From: Portulaca oleracea | Lineage: Eukaryota; Streptophyta; Magnoliopsida; Caryophyllales; Portulacaceae | Length of the DNA: 64,000 nt | Assembly: GCA_029582165.1 (NCBI GenBank) | Contig: CM055872.1 | Location: 28,926,743-28,990,742 of the forward strand | Direction: 5' to 3' | Shown: positions 10,831 to 20,685 of the stretch, one piece after another | Numbering within the stretch: the stretch's first letter is position 1 | Layout: each line of letters opens with the position of its first letter | Translations under genes and position numbers: made by a program | Notes under the pieces: model-generated | Databases searched by the model: none | Told to the model about the DNA's origin: nothing | Seen by the model: the letters and a program-made list of their open reading frames with translations, nothing else

Positions 10831-12106
10831 TTAAACTAGAATCATGGTATCATCAAACCCAAATTTGTCATTAGACACCAAAGGAACACCAAGATTCTTA
10901 GCAATCCACTTCAAGCATAGAGAATCATCAAACTTCGACACCACATAATCATCATACAACTTATCACGCCAACAAACATCATCAAACAACCAATATCTCC
11001 CAAAGATCATGCATGACTCACCCAAAGGCTCTACATCACAATGCCCATCTTTCAAACATGATTCAACAAATTTCAAAGGAGAGTCTTCGGTTACCTTGCT
11101 CTTCCCATGGAGAAGAATTTGAGTGCCTACGGGCGGAAGGGAATGTGAGTCATCTCCATTGGTGCTTACTTCCTCGATTGGCGGCGATGATAAAATCAAA
11201 GGAACTTCTTCTTGGGCCTTTTTAACATTGATGAGAGGAGGGATAAGATCGATGTTCTCAACCTCCTCGTGGCATGGAGTCTCACCAAGCTCACCATGTA
11301 CATCAAGAAGCTCAAGAGTTTCCCCTTCATTGGTCGCAAGGACATTAACCTCGTTCATTGAACTTTGCTTTTTCTCAACCTTCTTGTGGCAAGGAGCTTC
11401 AACAATAGCTTCAGAAGTCTCACAAGGTTCAATGGAAGCTCCCTCATTGGGCATGAGGTCGACCTTTGCTTTCTTAACTTCTCCATTTCCATCAAGTGAT
11501 GACTTGGCCTCATGGTTAACCTCACGCTTGCAAGTGTTAGGCAAGAATTGTCGATCCATCAATCGCTTTAGCCTTGCCCATGAGGTAATTTCCGATCGAG
11601 CCTCCATAGTCCTTTGCATTCTGACGGTTGCAAACCAAAGAGATGCGGAATGAGTGAGTTTCAATCTCGCAATTTTGAAGGCCCGTTCATCACTATACTC
11701 CTTAGTTGCAATGATTCTCTCCAAGGCTTGGACCCATTCACGATAATCTTCAGGGCCAGTATAGCCATTGAACTCCGGGAGTTTGGCCTCGATATGAAGG
11801 AATTCATCTCGTGGGGGCTTCTCAACCGTTTTCCTTCGACGATGGTGTCGAAACGAGCCTCTAGCATCATCACTCGACTCAAAGTTGGGAGGAGGATGGA
11901 TGGGCTTGGTGCACGCCTCCGACGTTCATCTCGGGGTGAACCCGGACGCTCTTGGGCGAGATTGTCGATCCGCACCACAATGGCATCAAGGGTGCGCTCA
12001 AGGGTGGAGAATCGTTCGTCATGGGTGGCGAGTCGGCTCTCGATAGTCGGAAGTTGCGAACTTCAGCGTCGGGTTGATATCTCTCGAGTGGAGCTATTTC
12101 CGCCAT
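10831..12106 (-). pseudogene. Gag pseudogene of the gag-only element
   Basis: The conserved Ty3/gypsy gag core is clear on the minus strand: a leader with RIDNLAQERPGSPRDERRRR (about 11925-11980), then in another frame KLPEFNGYTGPEDYREWVQA followed by ERAFKIARLKLTHSASLWF and SWARLKRLMDRQFLPN (about 11550-11790). The rest is a Glu/Ser/Val-rich tail ending near 10831. At least one frameshift near 11890 separates the leader from the core. No zinc knuckle is visible. Gag would form the virus-like particle that packages element RNA in the cytoplasm. Confidence 0.65.
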
Positions 12107-12451
12107 GCATATCGAAGGAAGGGTAAGGGACGAATTGTGTTTGGGTTGTTTTTGTGGATTTTGGGGGTTCTTTTGTAGTTGGATTACTTGGATAGTGTTT
12201 GGCTAAGGGTTCTTTGTGTTTTTTCACTCAGACATTTCAACGAACACCTTGCCTGCACTAATTTCCAACTTCTTCTCAAAGCTCCAAATGACTACAACTC
12301 CAACAAATACAAACACAATACAACATTTTCCAACACACTTGGATCGCAAAGGGAACAGGGATCACCAATATTTGCATACAATCCACAAAAACTAACACTA
12401 GAGAACACACTAGCAAGAACAATGAAAAACAACTCAAGCTAAATGAAAAAC

Positions 12452-12470
12452 CTTGGGCTCTGATATCAAA
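12452..12470 (-). other. Primer-binding site of the gag-only element
   Basis: On the minus strand TTGATATCAGAGCCCAAGG abuts the 5' LTR. It differs from the usual plant TGGTATCAGAGC by one base in the core, so it is a slightly decayed initiator Met-tRNA site. Confidence 0.7.
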
Positions 12471-13511
12471 TGGAGCGTATGCATGGAGGGGATGAAGGAA
12501 GCTTGAGTTGATGATAGCAAATCAAAGGGAAAGTAGATTGAACACCATTGGGATTGGATATGACCTTGAGGCAAGGAAAGTCCACAACCTTAGGCCTAAC
12601 ACCCCACCATGATTATCTAGGATAGTCCACCAATAATCACTAAAGGAAATGACTTGTTAACACCACCATTAACAATGGTTAAAGTAAAAACAAGATTTGG
12701 GAGAAAATTTGGGAGAAAACCCTAGCTTCATTCAATATCTTCAAAGTTGTGTTCTTTTTACAATGATGGAGTATTTGAAGAGGATGGAGAAAATGAAGAT
12801 GCCAAATATTACAAAAATGTCATTACAGCTCATTAAATTAAAAGGGAAAACAAAATAAAAAGGAGAAAAATGAGAAGATTTGTCGCAGCTGTTAAATGGC
12901 ACGATCGTGCCATATGGGGTGCATGATCGTGCTACTCAAAACAACCCCAAAAAATGGCTGAAGTTCGAAAATGGCATGATCGTGCTATCAAATGGCATGA
13001 TCGTGGTATCATACAGCACGATCGTGCGATAAAATGACACGATCGTGCTGTTGGCAGTTTTTTCTGCTGACTTCTAACTTGCATAACTTCTTCATCCAAA
13101 CTCTGTTTTAGACCTATAATATATCAATGGAAAGCTCTTAGTGTCTACTTTAAACTCCCATAATTTGAGACCCATCGAAGTTGTAACGAAGGAATTATGA
13201 CCCAAAGAATGAAGGCTTGTCCATTCAAACAACCCGCGTTGACGCTTATTTTTGCCGAAGCCGAACCCTTTTAAAGGCCCGAAGTAGGTCCCGATCAGGA
13301 CCCGTAGCTCCACTCCCATGGTTCGGGGTCCCATTTGAAGTGGATACCACACCCAATGATGATCCGAAGATGCCTCCAAGGTCTCGGGTCCACCTTGAAA
13401 TGGACTCCACACCAGATCTTGGAGTTGTTTCTCTCGTGTTCTTGGGAGGGGGTGCAGATAGACTTGAAGGCCATGGATTTTGGGGGTCGAGCCCTAGCCC
13501 GATACGCTCCA
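12471..13511 (-). mobile_element. 5' LTR (1041 bp) with iterated palindromes
   Basis: Full-length LTR starting TGGAGCG and ending CGCTCCA on the plus strand. It contains six copies of GCACGATCGTGC or close variants at 12899-13048, listed as a separate feature. Confidence 0.85.
12896..13050. repeat. Six iterated GCACGATCGTGC palindromes in the LTR
   Basis: Copies start at 12899 (inside the 18-bp perfect palindrome ATGGCACGATCGTGCCAT), 12921, 12974, 12995, 13016 and 13037. The last four are exactly 21 bp apart, two turns of B-DNA. This suggests a protein-binding array, but that is inference. Confidence 0.85.
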
Positions 13512-13586
13512 ATTATAATTTAAAATTACATTTATAAATATTAATTTTGCCTGTACTTAGCAGGATGAAACAATAAAAAAAATTTT

Positions 13587-13777
13587 CCTCAGGTGATAGT
13601 AACATTAGTAAAAAATGATGTAATGAACAATGTCCTTCTGGTAGCAAAATCTAGGAAAAAGTACAGAAGTCTTGTAGACACAGTACTTAGTATTTGATTT
13701 CGAGGGATCCTACCCTCACTCTTGTATGCTACATTGGTTTTGTTATATATAACCTATTTTTTTGTGTAAAAAAAAAA
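13587..13777 (+). mobile_element. 5'-truncated LINE, same family as the LINE at 52450-57910
   Basis: This segment matches the last 190 bp of the LINE at 57728-57910: CAAAATC near a K/S codon run, AAGTCTTGTAGACACAGTA, and GTTATATATAACCT near the end. It finishes in an A-run. The flanks repeat GAAACAATAAAA...TTTT (13567-13586 and 13778-13793), a target-site duplication of about 16 bp with an A-run length difference. Confidence 0.8.
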
Positions 13778-13887
13778 GAAACAATAAAATTTTGCTTAAA
13801 ACACACTGAAAATGTATTTAGCAGCCAACATAATGGGGTTATGAATATTAATTTTTTGACACGCTGAATAATTTCGTGGCTACACCA

Positions 13888-14345
13888 ATAGTTAGATCAT
13901 GTTCCCTAGACCATATAGCAATGTGGTCCCAATATTCTAATGTTCAAAATCTATACATACTATGTTTAAAATTTTATGTAGAGAATGTTCAAAATCTTAC
14001 CATATGTAAATGTTGAAAAACTTATATATATCATGTTCCAAACTTATATACACCATAAAAAGAAAAATCCTATATTATTTATTTTTTTTTCAAAATATAA
14101 CCAATATATAAAAATTATATATTCAAAAAACTAAGATATTCAAAAAGTTTATCCCATTATGTTCAAAATATTACATATACAAATAAGTTTTTTTTTTATT
14201 TTTTTATTTTACAGATACAAACAGACATAATTAACACATACAAGAGTATGATGTTCAAAAAACAAGTTCTAAACTATGTAATTAAATTTTATAAGTAAAT
14301 TGGGACCAAAAAATGACATGACTTCAGGCTTACTACCTAATTTCT
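13888..14345. repeat. Diverged direct repeat, copy 1
   Basis: An AT-rich unit starting GTTAGATCA, with repeated ATGTTCAAAATCTTACCAT text and ending near AACTATGTAATTAAATT...GGGACC. A second copy starts at 14347. Confidence 0.65.
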
Positions 14346-14707
14346 AAAATAGTTAGATCAAATAAGATTTAGAACAATGTAGCATTATGGTTCCCGTATT
14401 TCAAGTTCCAAAAGTATGTATATTATGTTCAAAATCTTACCATATTTAAATGTTCAAAATCTTACCATGTGTACATATTCATGTTCAAAAATTATATATA
14501 CTATTTCATTAAAAAAATAGTTATGTATCATGTTCCAAATATGACAAACATAAAAACATTATATATTAAATAAATCATATATTTAAAAACTTTATCGTAT
14601 TATGTTTTAAAATATTACAAACATATATAGCTTTTTTTGATGGGTAAAAACCAAGATAATTAAATACAAAAATAAAAATAAAACTAAGATGTTCATAAAA
14701 TAATTTA

Positions 14708-15074
14708 GGGAAATTGGAATCTAATAAACCAACCTTTAGGGATGCTTTGATTTAACGAACCAACCTTGAACTTTAATATTAGACGAACTGACCTTAACAC
14801 CTTAATTTTTCTAATGAACCGCCACCGAGTCCAACTCGTCGGAAGTGTGACATGGCGGTGGCAGTAGCTTATATGGCGGTGTTTAAGCAAAAAAAAAAAC
14901 AAAACAAAAATGGGCCATATTTTTATTTGAGTTGGATTAAAATAATCAACAATTTTCTTTTTTTTTTTTAAATCCACCTCAGCAGCCCCTTCTCTTTTTC
15001 TCTCTCCCACATTCTCTCTCTCTATCTCTCCCCCTTTCTCTCCACTCTTCAGCCATACCCCCACCCTCCCTAGC

Positions 15075-15112
<38 letters not shown>

Positions 15113-16262
15113 CCCAGCCCGACCCATCCCCTCTGTTCGAGTTCCCTGCCACCAGCACCCACCACCCATCGCCGCCGTTGTTGCCGGAAAATTGGCCCAA
15201 CACCACCCAATTAAGAACTCGACCAATTCAAGAAACCCAGAATACGAGTGGGATCAAACAAGTGATTTCGACAAAGAACAGCTTGGATCACATCTGGGTT
15301 GAGTTTCTTTGTGAGTTGGGATGACTCCATTAACGAGCTCCAATTGCTGTGCTTCAGAAGGTGGGAGATTTCTTTGATAGTTTTGCCATTTTTGATCGTC
15401 GGGGAAGTGTTGAGATGGTGGGAAGAAGAGATGGAAATGAGATGTTTTAGGTTTAAATAGGTTCGATTTGGCAACGAAAGAAGGTGGTTCATAGAATCCA
15501 TAATAAGTTGCCAAAGTCGAAAGTGCTAGCATAGTAGGAAGATCATGTCGATTATTCTCAATCTGGGTTTTTGGGCGGACCTGGGAAATTCAAGCCTTTT
15601 CTTCAAAGATTGTTTGGTGATTTGGTGATTTTAGGTTGATGAAATTTGGTTGGCTTATTTATCGAATGTTGTGGAGTGATTTGTGTTGTTACTGCTGAGT
15701 GCTAATGGGTATGCTTCATATTATGATCCTTTCAATTTTGAATTAGTTTCAGCTGCACAACCACATCTTCAACTAGAAAACTCTATCATGAGTTGCATAT
15801 GGTGCAAAATTCTAATGTAATGTAGCAGTCAAAGAGGTAGAACAGTTTGTGGACGAACAGAGGGGATGGGTCGGGTTGGGGGGAGGTTGTGAGAGATAGA
15901 GAGAGAGAGGAGGGCTGAGGAGGGTGGGGGTCGGGCAAGAGAGTGTAGAGAAAGGGGGAGAGATAGATAAAGAGAGTGAGAGAGAGAGAGAGAGAAAGAA
16001 ACGGGGGCTGTTGAGGTGGATTTAAAAAAATGAAAATGGTTGATTATGTTAATCCAACTCAAAAATATGTTCCATTTTTTTTCTTAAACACCGCCACATA
16101 AGCTACCGCCACCGCCACGCCACACTTCCGACGAGTTGGACTCGGTGGCGGTTCGTTAGAAAAAATAAGGTGTTAAGGTCAGTTCGTCTAATATTAAAGT
16201 TCAAGGTTGGTTTATTGCATCAAAGCGCCCCCAAAGGTTGGTTTATTAGATTCCAATTTCCC
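14708..16262. mobile_element. Pack-MULE with 0.4-kb TIRs and captured PPR fragment
   Basis: The ends are inverted: GGGAAATTGGAATCTAATAA at 14708 and its complement ending at 16262. The terminal inverted repeats extend to about 15140 on the left and from about 15858 on the right. They include a CT-rich tract and the shared CCGACCCATCCCCTCTGTTCG text. A 9-bp duplication AATAATTTA flanks the element (14699-14707 and 16263-16271), the length typical of Mutator-like elements. The unique interior carries a host-gene fragment and no transposase, so the element is non-autonomous. Confidence 0.85.
15211..15501 (-). pseudogene. Captured N-terminal fragment of a PPR-protein gene
   Basis: Within the MULE interior the minus strand encodes a 96-residue frame starting MDSMNHLLSLPNRTYLNLKH. 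It continues with ISHLLKHSNWSSLMESS and then KKLNPDVIQAVL...LFDPTRILGFLNWS. The run (N/W)..LMESS..KKLNPDVI..VL......DP.R.L.F.NW is typical of the region just before the first repeats of plant mitochondrial or plastid PPR proteins. The sequence stops at the conserved W, where element sequence begins. No PPR motif itself is included. Such fragments are the signature of Pack-MULE capture. It could make antisense or small RNA against its parent gene. Confidence 0.6.
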
Positions 16263-16345
16263 AATAATTTATAACTATGTAATTAAATTGTATAAGTATG
16301 TTAGGACTATAAAATAACATGGACCCAGGCCTACTATCTAGTACC

Positions 16346-17365
16346 TCTGTCCCAATTTCCTTTACCTTATTTTCTTGTCCTAAAATATTTGTCTCTTTTA
16401 CAATTTCAACAATTGTCATTCCTTTTTTACTCGTAATTAATAAATTTATCTATCACTTTTGACAATTCCAAAAAATATTCTAATGTATGTGCAACTCTAT
16501 CAATCAAAGTGCAAGAGCTGGAATTAAAGGCAACATCAAGGAAAGGAAGACAAAGAAAGAAAAGGATAAAACTTGTGTTTAAACTGCGACAGACCACACC
16601 ACAGTCAGAAATCACAAGGGCTCACTCAACTCACACTTGAAGATACACACCACACCACTTCAAGTATGAATTAAGCTCTACTTATCACATGCTAAGCTTG
16701 CCAAGGCTTAGTTACAGTCAAGTAGAAGGTTGAAAGTTGTTAGAACACTCACAAACAAAGAGAAGCAAAGCTCCACCTATTTTACAAAACTCAGCATGAA
16801 TGAAATGGTTTACATAAGTTTTGCTTATAAACATAAGTCAGCAAGCAAATGTCCTGCTTATCTGAGCTAATGAGGTTTCCTAAGTGTGAAGAAACCTCTC
16901 ACCAGCCTAGATTATATATAATTACATCCAAATGAGCTGCTTAAGACTAATCATGTATATAATTACATCGATTATGATCAAAATAAAACAGCTATAGCTA
17001 AGTTGTTGTTGGCTGCCTCTGATTGGTCCAACACTTGTTCTTCATGCATCTTACCATCTTTACTTGTGCTTAAATAATGCTTGTAACTCCATAGTGCATG
17101 TTGTAACTATTAGTTACCGAGCTAACTCAATCAAGATAGGGAAAATAACAACATAACCACAAAAGAAGTTGAAATTCCCAAGTGTTGTTTCAGCTTGGTC
17201 TACCGGTGCCTCCCTTGGATTGTTGCCACTGCAGAAATTGTCGAAGGAAAGCAGTGGGCTGCACTCTTCTTCCATAAATGCTAGGAATGCTGAAGAATGC
17301 AAGGGAACCAATAACTCACATTACTTTCCTTTGTACAGCTTGCACGAGCCATAGGAACCCTGCCT
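16346..17365. other. No gene recognised
   Basis: The start (CCTCTGTCCCAATTTCC) resembles one end of a Stowaway-type MITE without a clear partner. The rest is AT-rich sequence with no domain in its short frames. It may be an older part of the adjacent gypsy remnant. Confidence 0.3.
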
Positions 17366-17661
17366 GTTAGGGTTGGGGTTCTACAAAAACTCAGCTAATA
17401 AAATTGAGTATTGTTTTAAGGCCAAGTTTCCCTTCATGCTTGATCTTGGGAAAGATTAATTCTTTACTTCCAATTCTTCAAATCTTCCCTAGGACCTGTC
17501 ATTCCTTACTTCTTCAGTGTAGCTGAATGAGCGTCTTAGACCCTCTTGATGTGATTCCAGTATGATCCAATTGAATGCAGGATTTGCTTGGAATATCAAG
17601 GTAGGAGAACAAACACTGTGGTTCACCCTAAACCAAAGATGAGGTAGATGAGGTTTCTACA
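17366..17661 (-). mobile_element. Left (3') LTR of a Ty3/gypsy remnant
   Basis: A segment of about 296 bp starting TGTTAGGGTTGGGG and ending GGTTTCTACA. It matches the split copy at 18515-18555 plus 25105-25348. The adjoining CATCCTCCCCTAGTTGGGAG reads on the minus strand as a purine-rich tract next to the LTR. No matching 5-bp TSD was found. Confidence 0.6.
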
Positions 17662-17689
17662 TCATCCTCCCCTAGTTGGGAGAAGTTTG

Positions 17690-18514
17690 CCCTCAAACTT
17701 GGTGACCCTTCTTCTTTTCGATAATAGAGTCACAAGTTTGCTAGATTGAATGTGGCACTTCCATAGTCTTCTGAAAGATCTAGCTTGTAAGCATTCTCAT
17801 TCACCTTTTCCATCACCTCAAAAGAACCATCTACCCTTGATACTAGCTTCCGTTTCCTTTTGCTTGGAAACTTGTCTTTCTTGAGAGGGATCCAGACTAG
17901 GTCTCCAGGTTAAAAAAATGATCTTTGTTCTCTTTTGATTTGTTGCTGCTACTACACTTTCATTGTGTTTCTCTAGTTGATGATGGATTTCATGGTAAAA
18001 TTCTTTGATATTCCTGGTTCTAGATTCAGCCTCATAGCTGAACTTCACAGTTGTTGCCTGAGGGGCTAAATCCAAAGGAGTAATTGGATTCTGCCCATAG
18101 ACCACCTGAAATGGAGAGAATCCTGTAACTTTGCTAGGTGCTTTATTGAAAGAAAATTAAGGATGAGGTAGCATAGTGTCCCAACTTCCTTTGTTCTTGC
18201 TTAATAATCCTCTAAGTAAGGTCCCCAATGTTTTATTGGTGACTTCTATCTGCCCATCAGTCTGAGGATAGCAAGTTGTATTGAATTTGAGCTAAGTTTC
18301 TAGCTTCTTCCAAAGGATAATCCCAAAATGACTCAAAAATTTGGTGTCTCTGTCAGATACCATAGACCTTGGAACACCATGTAGCTTGACTACCTCCTGA
18401 AAATACAACTCAACAACCTTCACAACATCATAGGTAGTGTGACACAGAATAAAGTGAGTCATCTTAGAAAATTTATCTACCACCACCATAATATGGTCTT
18501 GTCCTCTCCATGTC
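17690..18514 (-). pseudogene. Ty3/gypsy integrase remnant
   Basis: On the minus strand the integrase core is visible from about 18490: [35 protein letters not shown] and [15 protein letters not shown], carrying the second catalytic Asp (SDRDTKF). In another frame near 18105 is the downstream MVYGQNPITPLDL motif and a basic C-terminal region. Frameshifts separate the pieces. The sequence begins abruptly at the right LTR with no primer site, gag, protease or reverse transcriptase, so everything upstream of integrase has been deleted. Confidence 0.75.
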
Positions 18515-19081
18515 TGTTAGGCTGGGGTTATGCAAAAACTCAGCTCATAAAACTTGGGGCATGTTTGAAGAGATTTTAGGAATGGAATGGGTATGGAATC
18601 AGAAACCTGGGTGGTTGGGTATGGAATTAGGACCCAAAACTGAAGTTGTTTGGAGACAAACTAGAATGGAATCAAAATCCATTTCTACTGTTTGGTGAGT
18701 AATTATGGAATGGAATCAATTTGTTTTCATTTTTTAGTCATTATATATATTATATGATATATTATTGTGATAAAATTTGATATTTTTGTTAGTTATAATT
18801 AATTTCTTTTACTTATAATTAATCATTGGAATATATATTTTTTCAAATTTTAATTTTATTTATTTGATAATTAATTTTTTTTCTACTTTTTTTCGATAAT
18901 TAGGGCACTCAGCCCGAATTTATTATCGTCGAGTGAGGACCACAGTGCCCGGAGACACACAAACAGTGGCCTCACAAATCACTACAGCCCCATCAAGGCT
19001 ACAAAAACAAGTCCTCCATATCCATAGTTACAAATACCCAGTCAGACCTCAATTACCATTATGCTATATCACCTACTCATC

Positions 19082-20685
19082 CTACGCATACAAAATGGGT
19101 ATAAGATGGAAACTAACCACTAATGTCGCTGCTGGGTATCCTATTCCTTGCCTCCATTGCTCACTCCACAGTGTTACCCTCCATTTAACCTCCTGTAACA
19201 CCATTGATATGTTGGCTTCCTCTGCATTGAACACTACGTCATTCCGGAGGTTCCATAGTGTCCAAATTACCGCAAACCAAACCACCATCCATATTTTCCT
19301 TCTCAATTTGTTGCGAAAATATATCATCATCCACTGTTCATATTGTTCCTTCAATGTCTCATCCATCTGCAGGGTGTGTCCAAGGTCATTCATCAGCCTT
19401 TCCCAAACCTCTTGAGCGACGAGCATGTCACAAATAGGTGGTCAATGGTCTCTTCATGAGCCTGACAAATCGGGCATTGCTCTTCACCGTCTTCAATCAC
19501 TCCCCAGTTCCTCAACCTCATCCTTGTGTTTAGTCTCCCCAACAGGGCCGACCAAGCCATTATCTCCACTTTTGAAGGGGCCAACTTCTGCCAAATGGAG
19601 CATGTTACCGTATCCACCTGCACATGTTGGTATGCAATTCTCTCTGATTCCTGAACCAAACTTTTTACATTGAAATTGTCAGCCCCCATCCATTGAATTA
19701 TGTCTTGTCTCTCCCTGCTCGGTTGGTACTCCAGTAGCGTATCACGAAGCGTTATTTCCTGCTCTACCTCCTCCAAGTTGAGTTCTTCCTTCCAATTAAT
19801 CACCCACCTCCAACAATAACCTTCAAACCAACCCACCTCCTAGATCTTACAGCCCTTCTGATTTGATAGCCTATACAACCTTGGAAACTTCTCCTTCAAG
19901 GTCCCTTGCCCCATCCAACAATCTTCCCAAAACCTAATCTTTCCTCCATCACCAAGGTTTAGTTTCAGACAATGTCTGAACGCTTTGCTAACTGCTTCAT
20001 CCTTCCCCACCAACCTTTTTATATCACTCCATGGGCTTGCGATATACGACTTGAATGTGGATGGCAGTAACAGTCCATCCTCGTTATGAATGGTGGTGAT
20101 TACTTTCCTCTATAGAGCGCCCTCTTCTGTCCCAAAACGCCACCACCACTTGAATAATAGAGCACAATTCTTCACTACAATATCCCCTATACCAAGGCCG
20201 CCATATCTTTTCGGCCTCTGCAACATCTCCTAATTTACTAATGCTTTCGCATGTGAGTCCCTATTACTTCCCCAGAAGAACCGACTCTGTATCTTAATTA
20301 TTTCCTTGGCAACTGATTTACGCATTCTATAGAGTGACAGGTAGTATACAGGAAGGTTGTTCAACACCGATTTAATCAAGACCATCTTACCTGCCGTTGA
20401 CAAACGGCTTGCCTTCCAGTTCTTTAACTTTGCTTGAATTCTCTGTATTACCGGAAGCCAAGACTCCTTTCTCCTAATGTTGGCCCCTATGGGTAGGCCT
20501 AGATATGTAACTGGAAGTTCCGCTTCATCACCCTTCATGATCCTTGTTGCTTGTCTACTCCACGAAGCCTCTTTACCCACTGCAATCAATTTTGATTTGG
20601 CATAGTTATCTCCAACCCAGAAAATTTCACAAAAGCATTCAGAATGCCTTTCACCATGAGGAGTTCCTCCAGGTCGGCTTTGCAA
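19082..20685 (-). pseudogene. LINE ORF2 3' part (RT thumb and zf-RVT region), frameshifted
   Basis: The segment 20230-20685 carries YLGLPIGANIRRKESW and RLSTAGKMVLIKSVLNNLPV, typical of the region after the palm of plant LINE reverse transcriptases. The segment 19393-19836 carries WQKLAPSKVEIMAWSALLGR and CPICQAHEETIDHLFVTC, the zf-RVT motif. The piece 19082-19426 continues to the C-terminus. The three segments are in different frames, and this part is out of frame with the upstream ORF. Confidence 0.75.

Larger units (their letters stand above)
9624..13511 (-). mobile_element. Gag-only LTR retrotransposon, complete with TSD
   Basis: Two direct repeats, each starting TGGAGCGTATGCATGG and ending ATACGCTCCA, flank a 2.2-kb interior. 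The duplication ATTAT is present at 9619-9623 and 13512-13516. Next to the right LTR, the minus strand reads TTTGATATCAGAGCCCAAGG, a slightly degenerate initiator Met-tRNA primer site, so the element reads right to left. A purine-rich AAGAACGGGAGTA precedes the left (3') LTR. The interior encodes only gag-like sequence and no protease, reverse transcriptase or integrase motif. It is therefore non-autonomous and would depend on a gypsy partner. Confidence 0.85.
14347..16345. repeat. Diverged direct repeat, copy 2, split by a Pack-MULE
   Basis: The repeat restarts with GTTAGATCA at about 14350 and follows copy 1 to 14707. It then resumes at 16263 with AATAATTTATAACTATGTAA and runs to about 16345. 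The interruption is exactly the MULE at 14708-16262, which independently confirms that element's boundaries. Confidence 0.65.

Noticed and set aside
12896..13050. CRISPR-like regularly spaced repeats
   Set aside because: Repeats are 12 bp with 9-bp gaps inside a retrotransposon LTR of a plant genome; no leader or cas genes.
15829..16062. 77-codon Ser/Leu-rich minus-strand ORF
   Set aside because: It is a translation of the CT-rich inverted repeat of the Pack-MULE.
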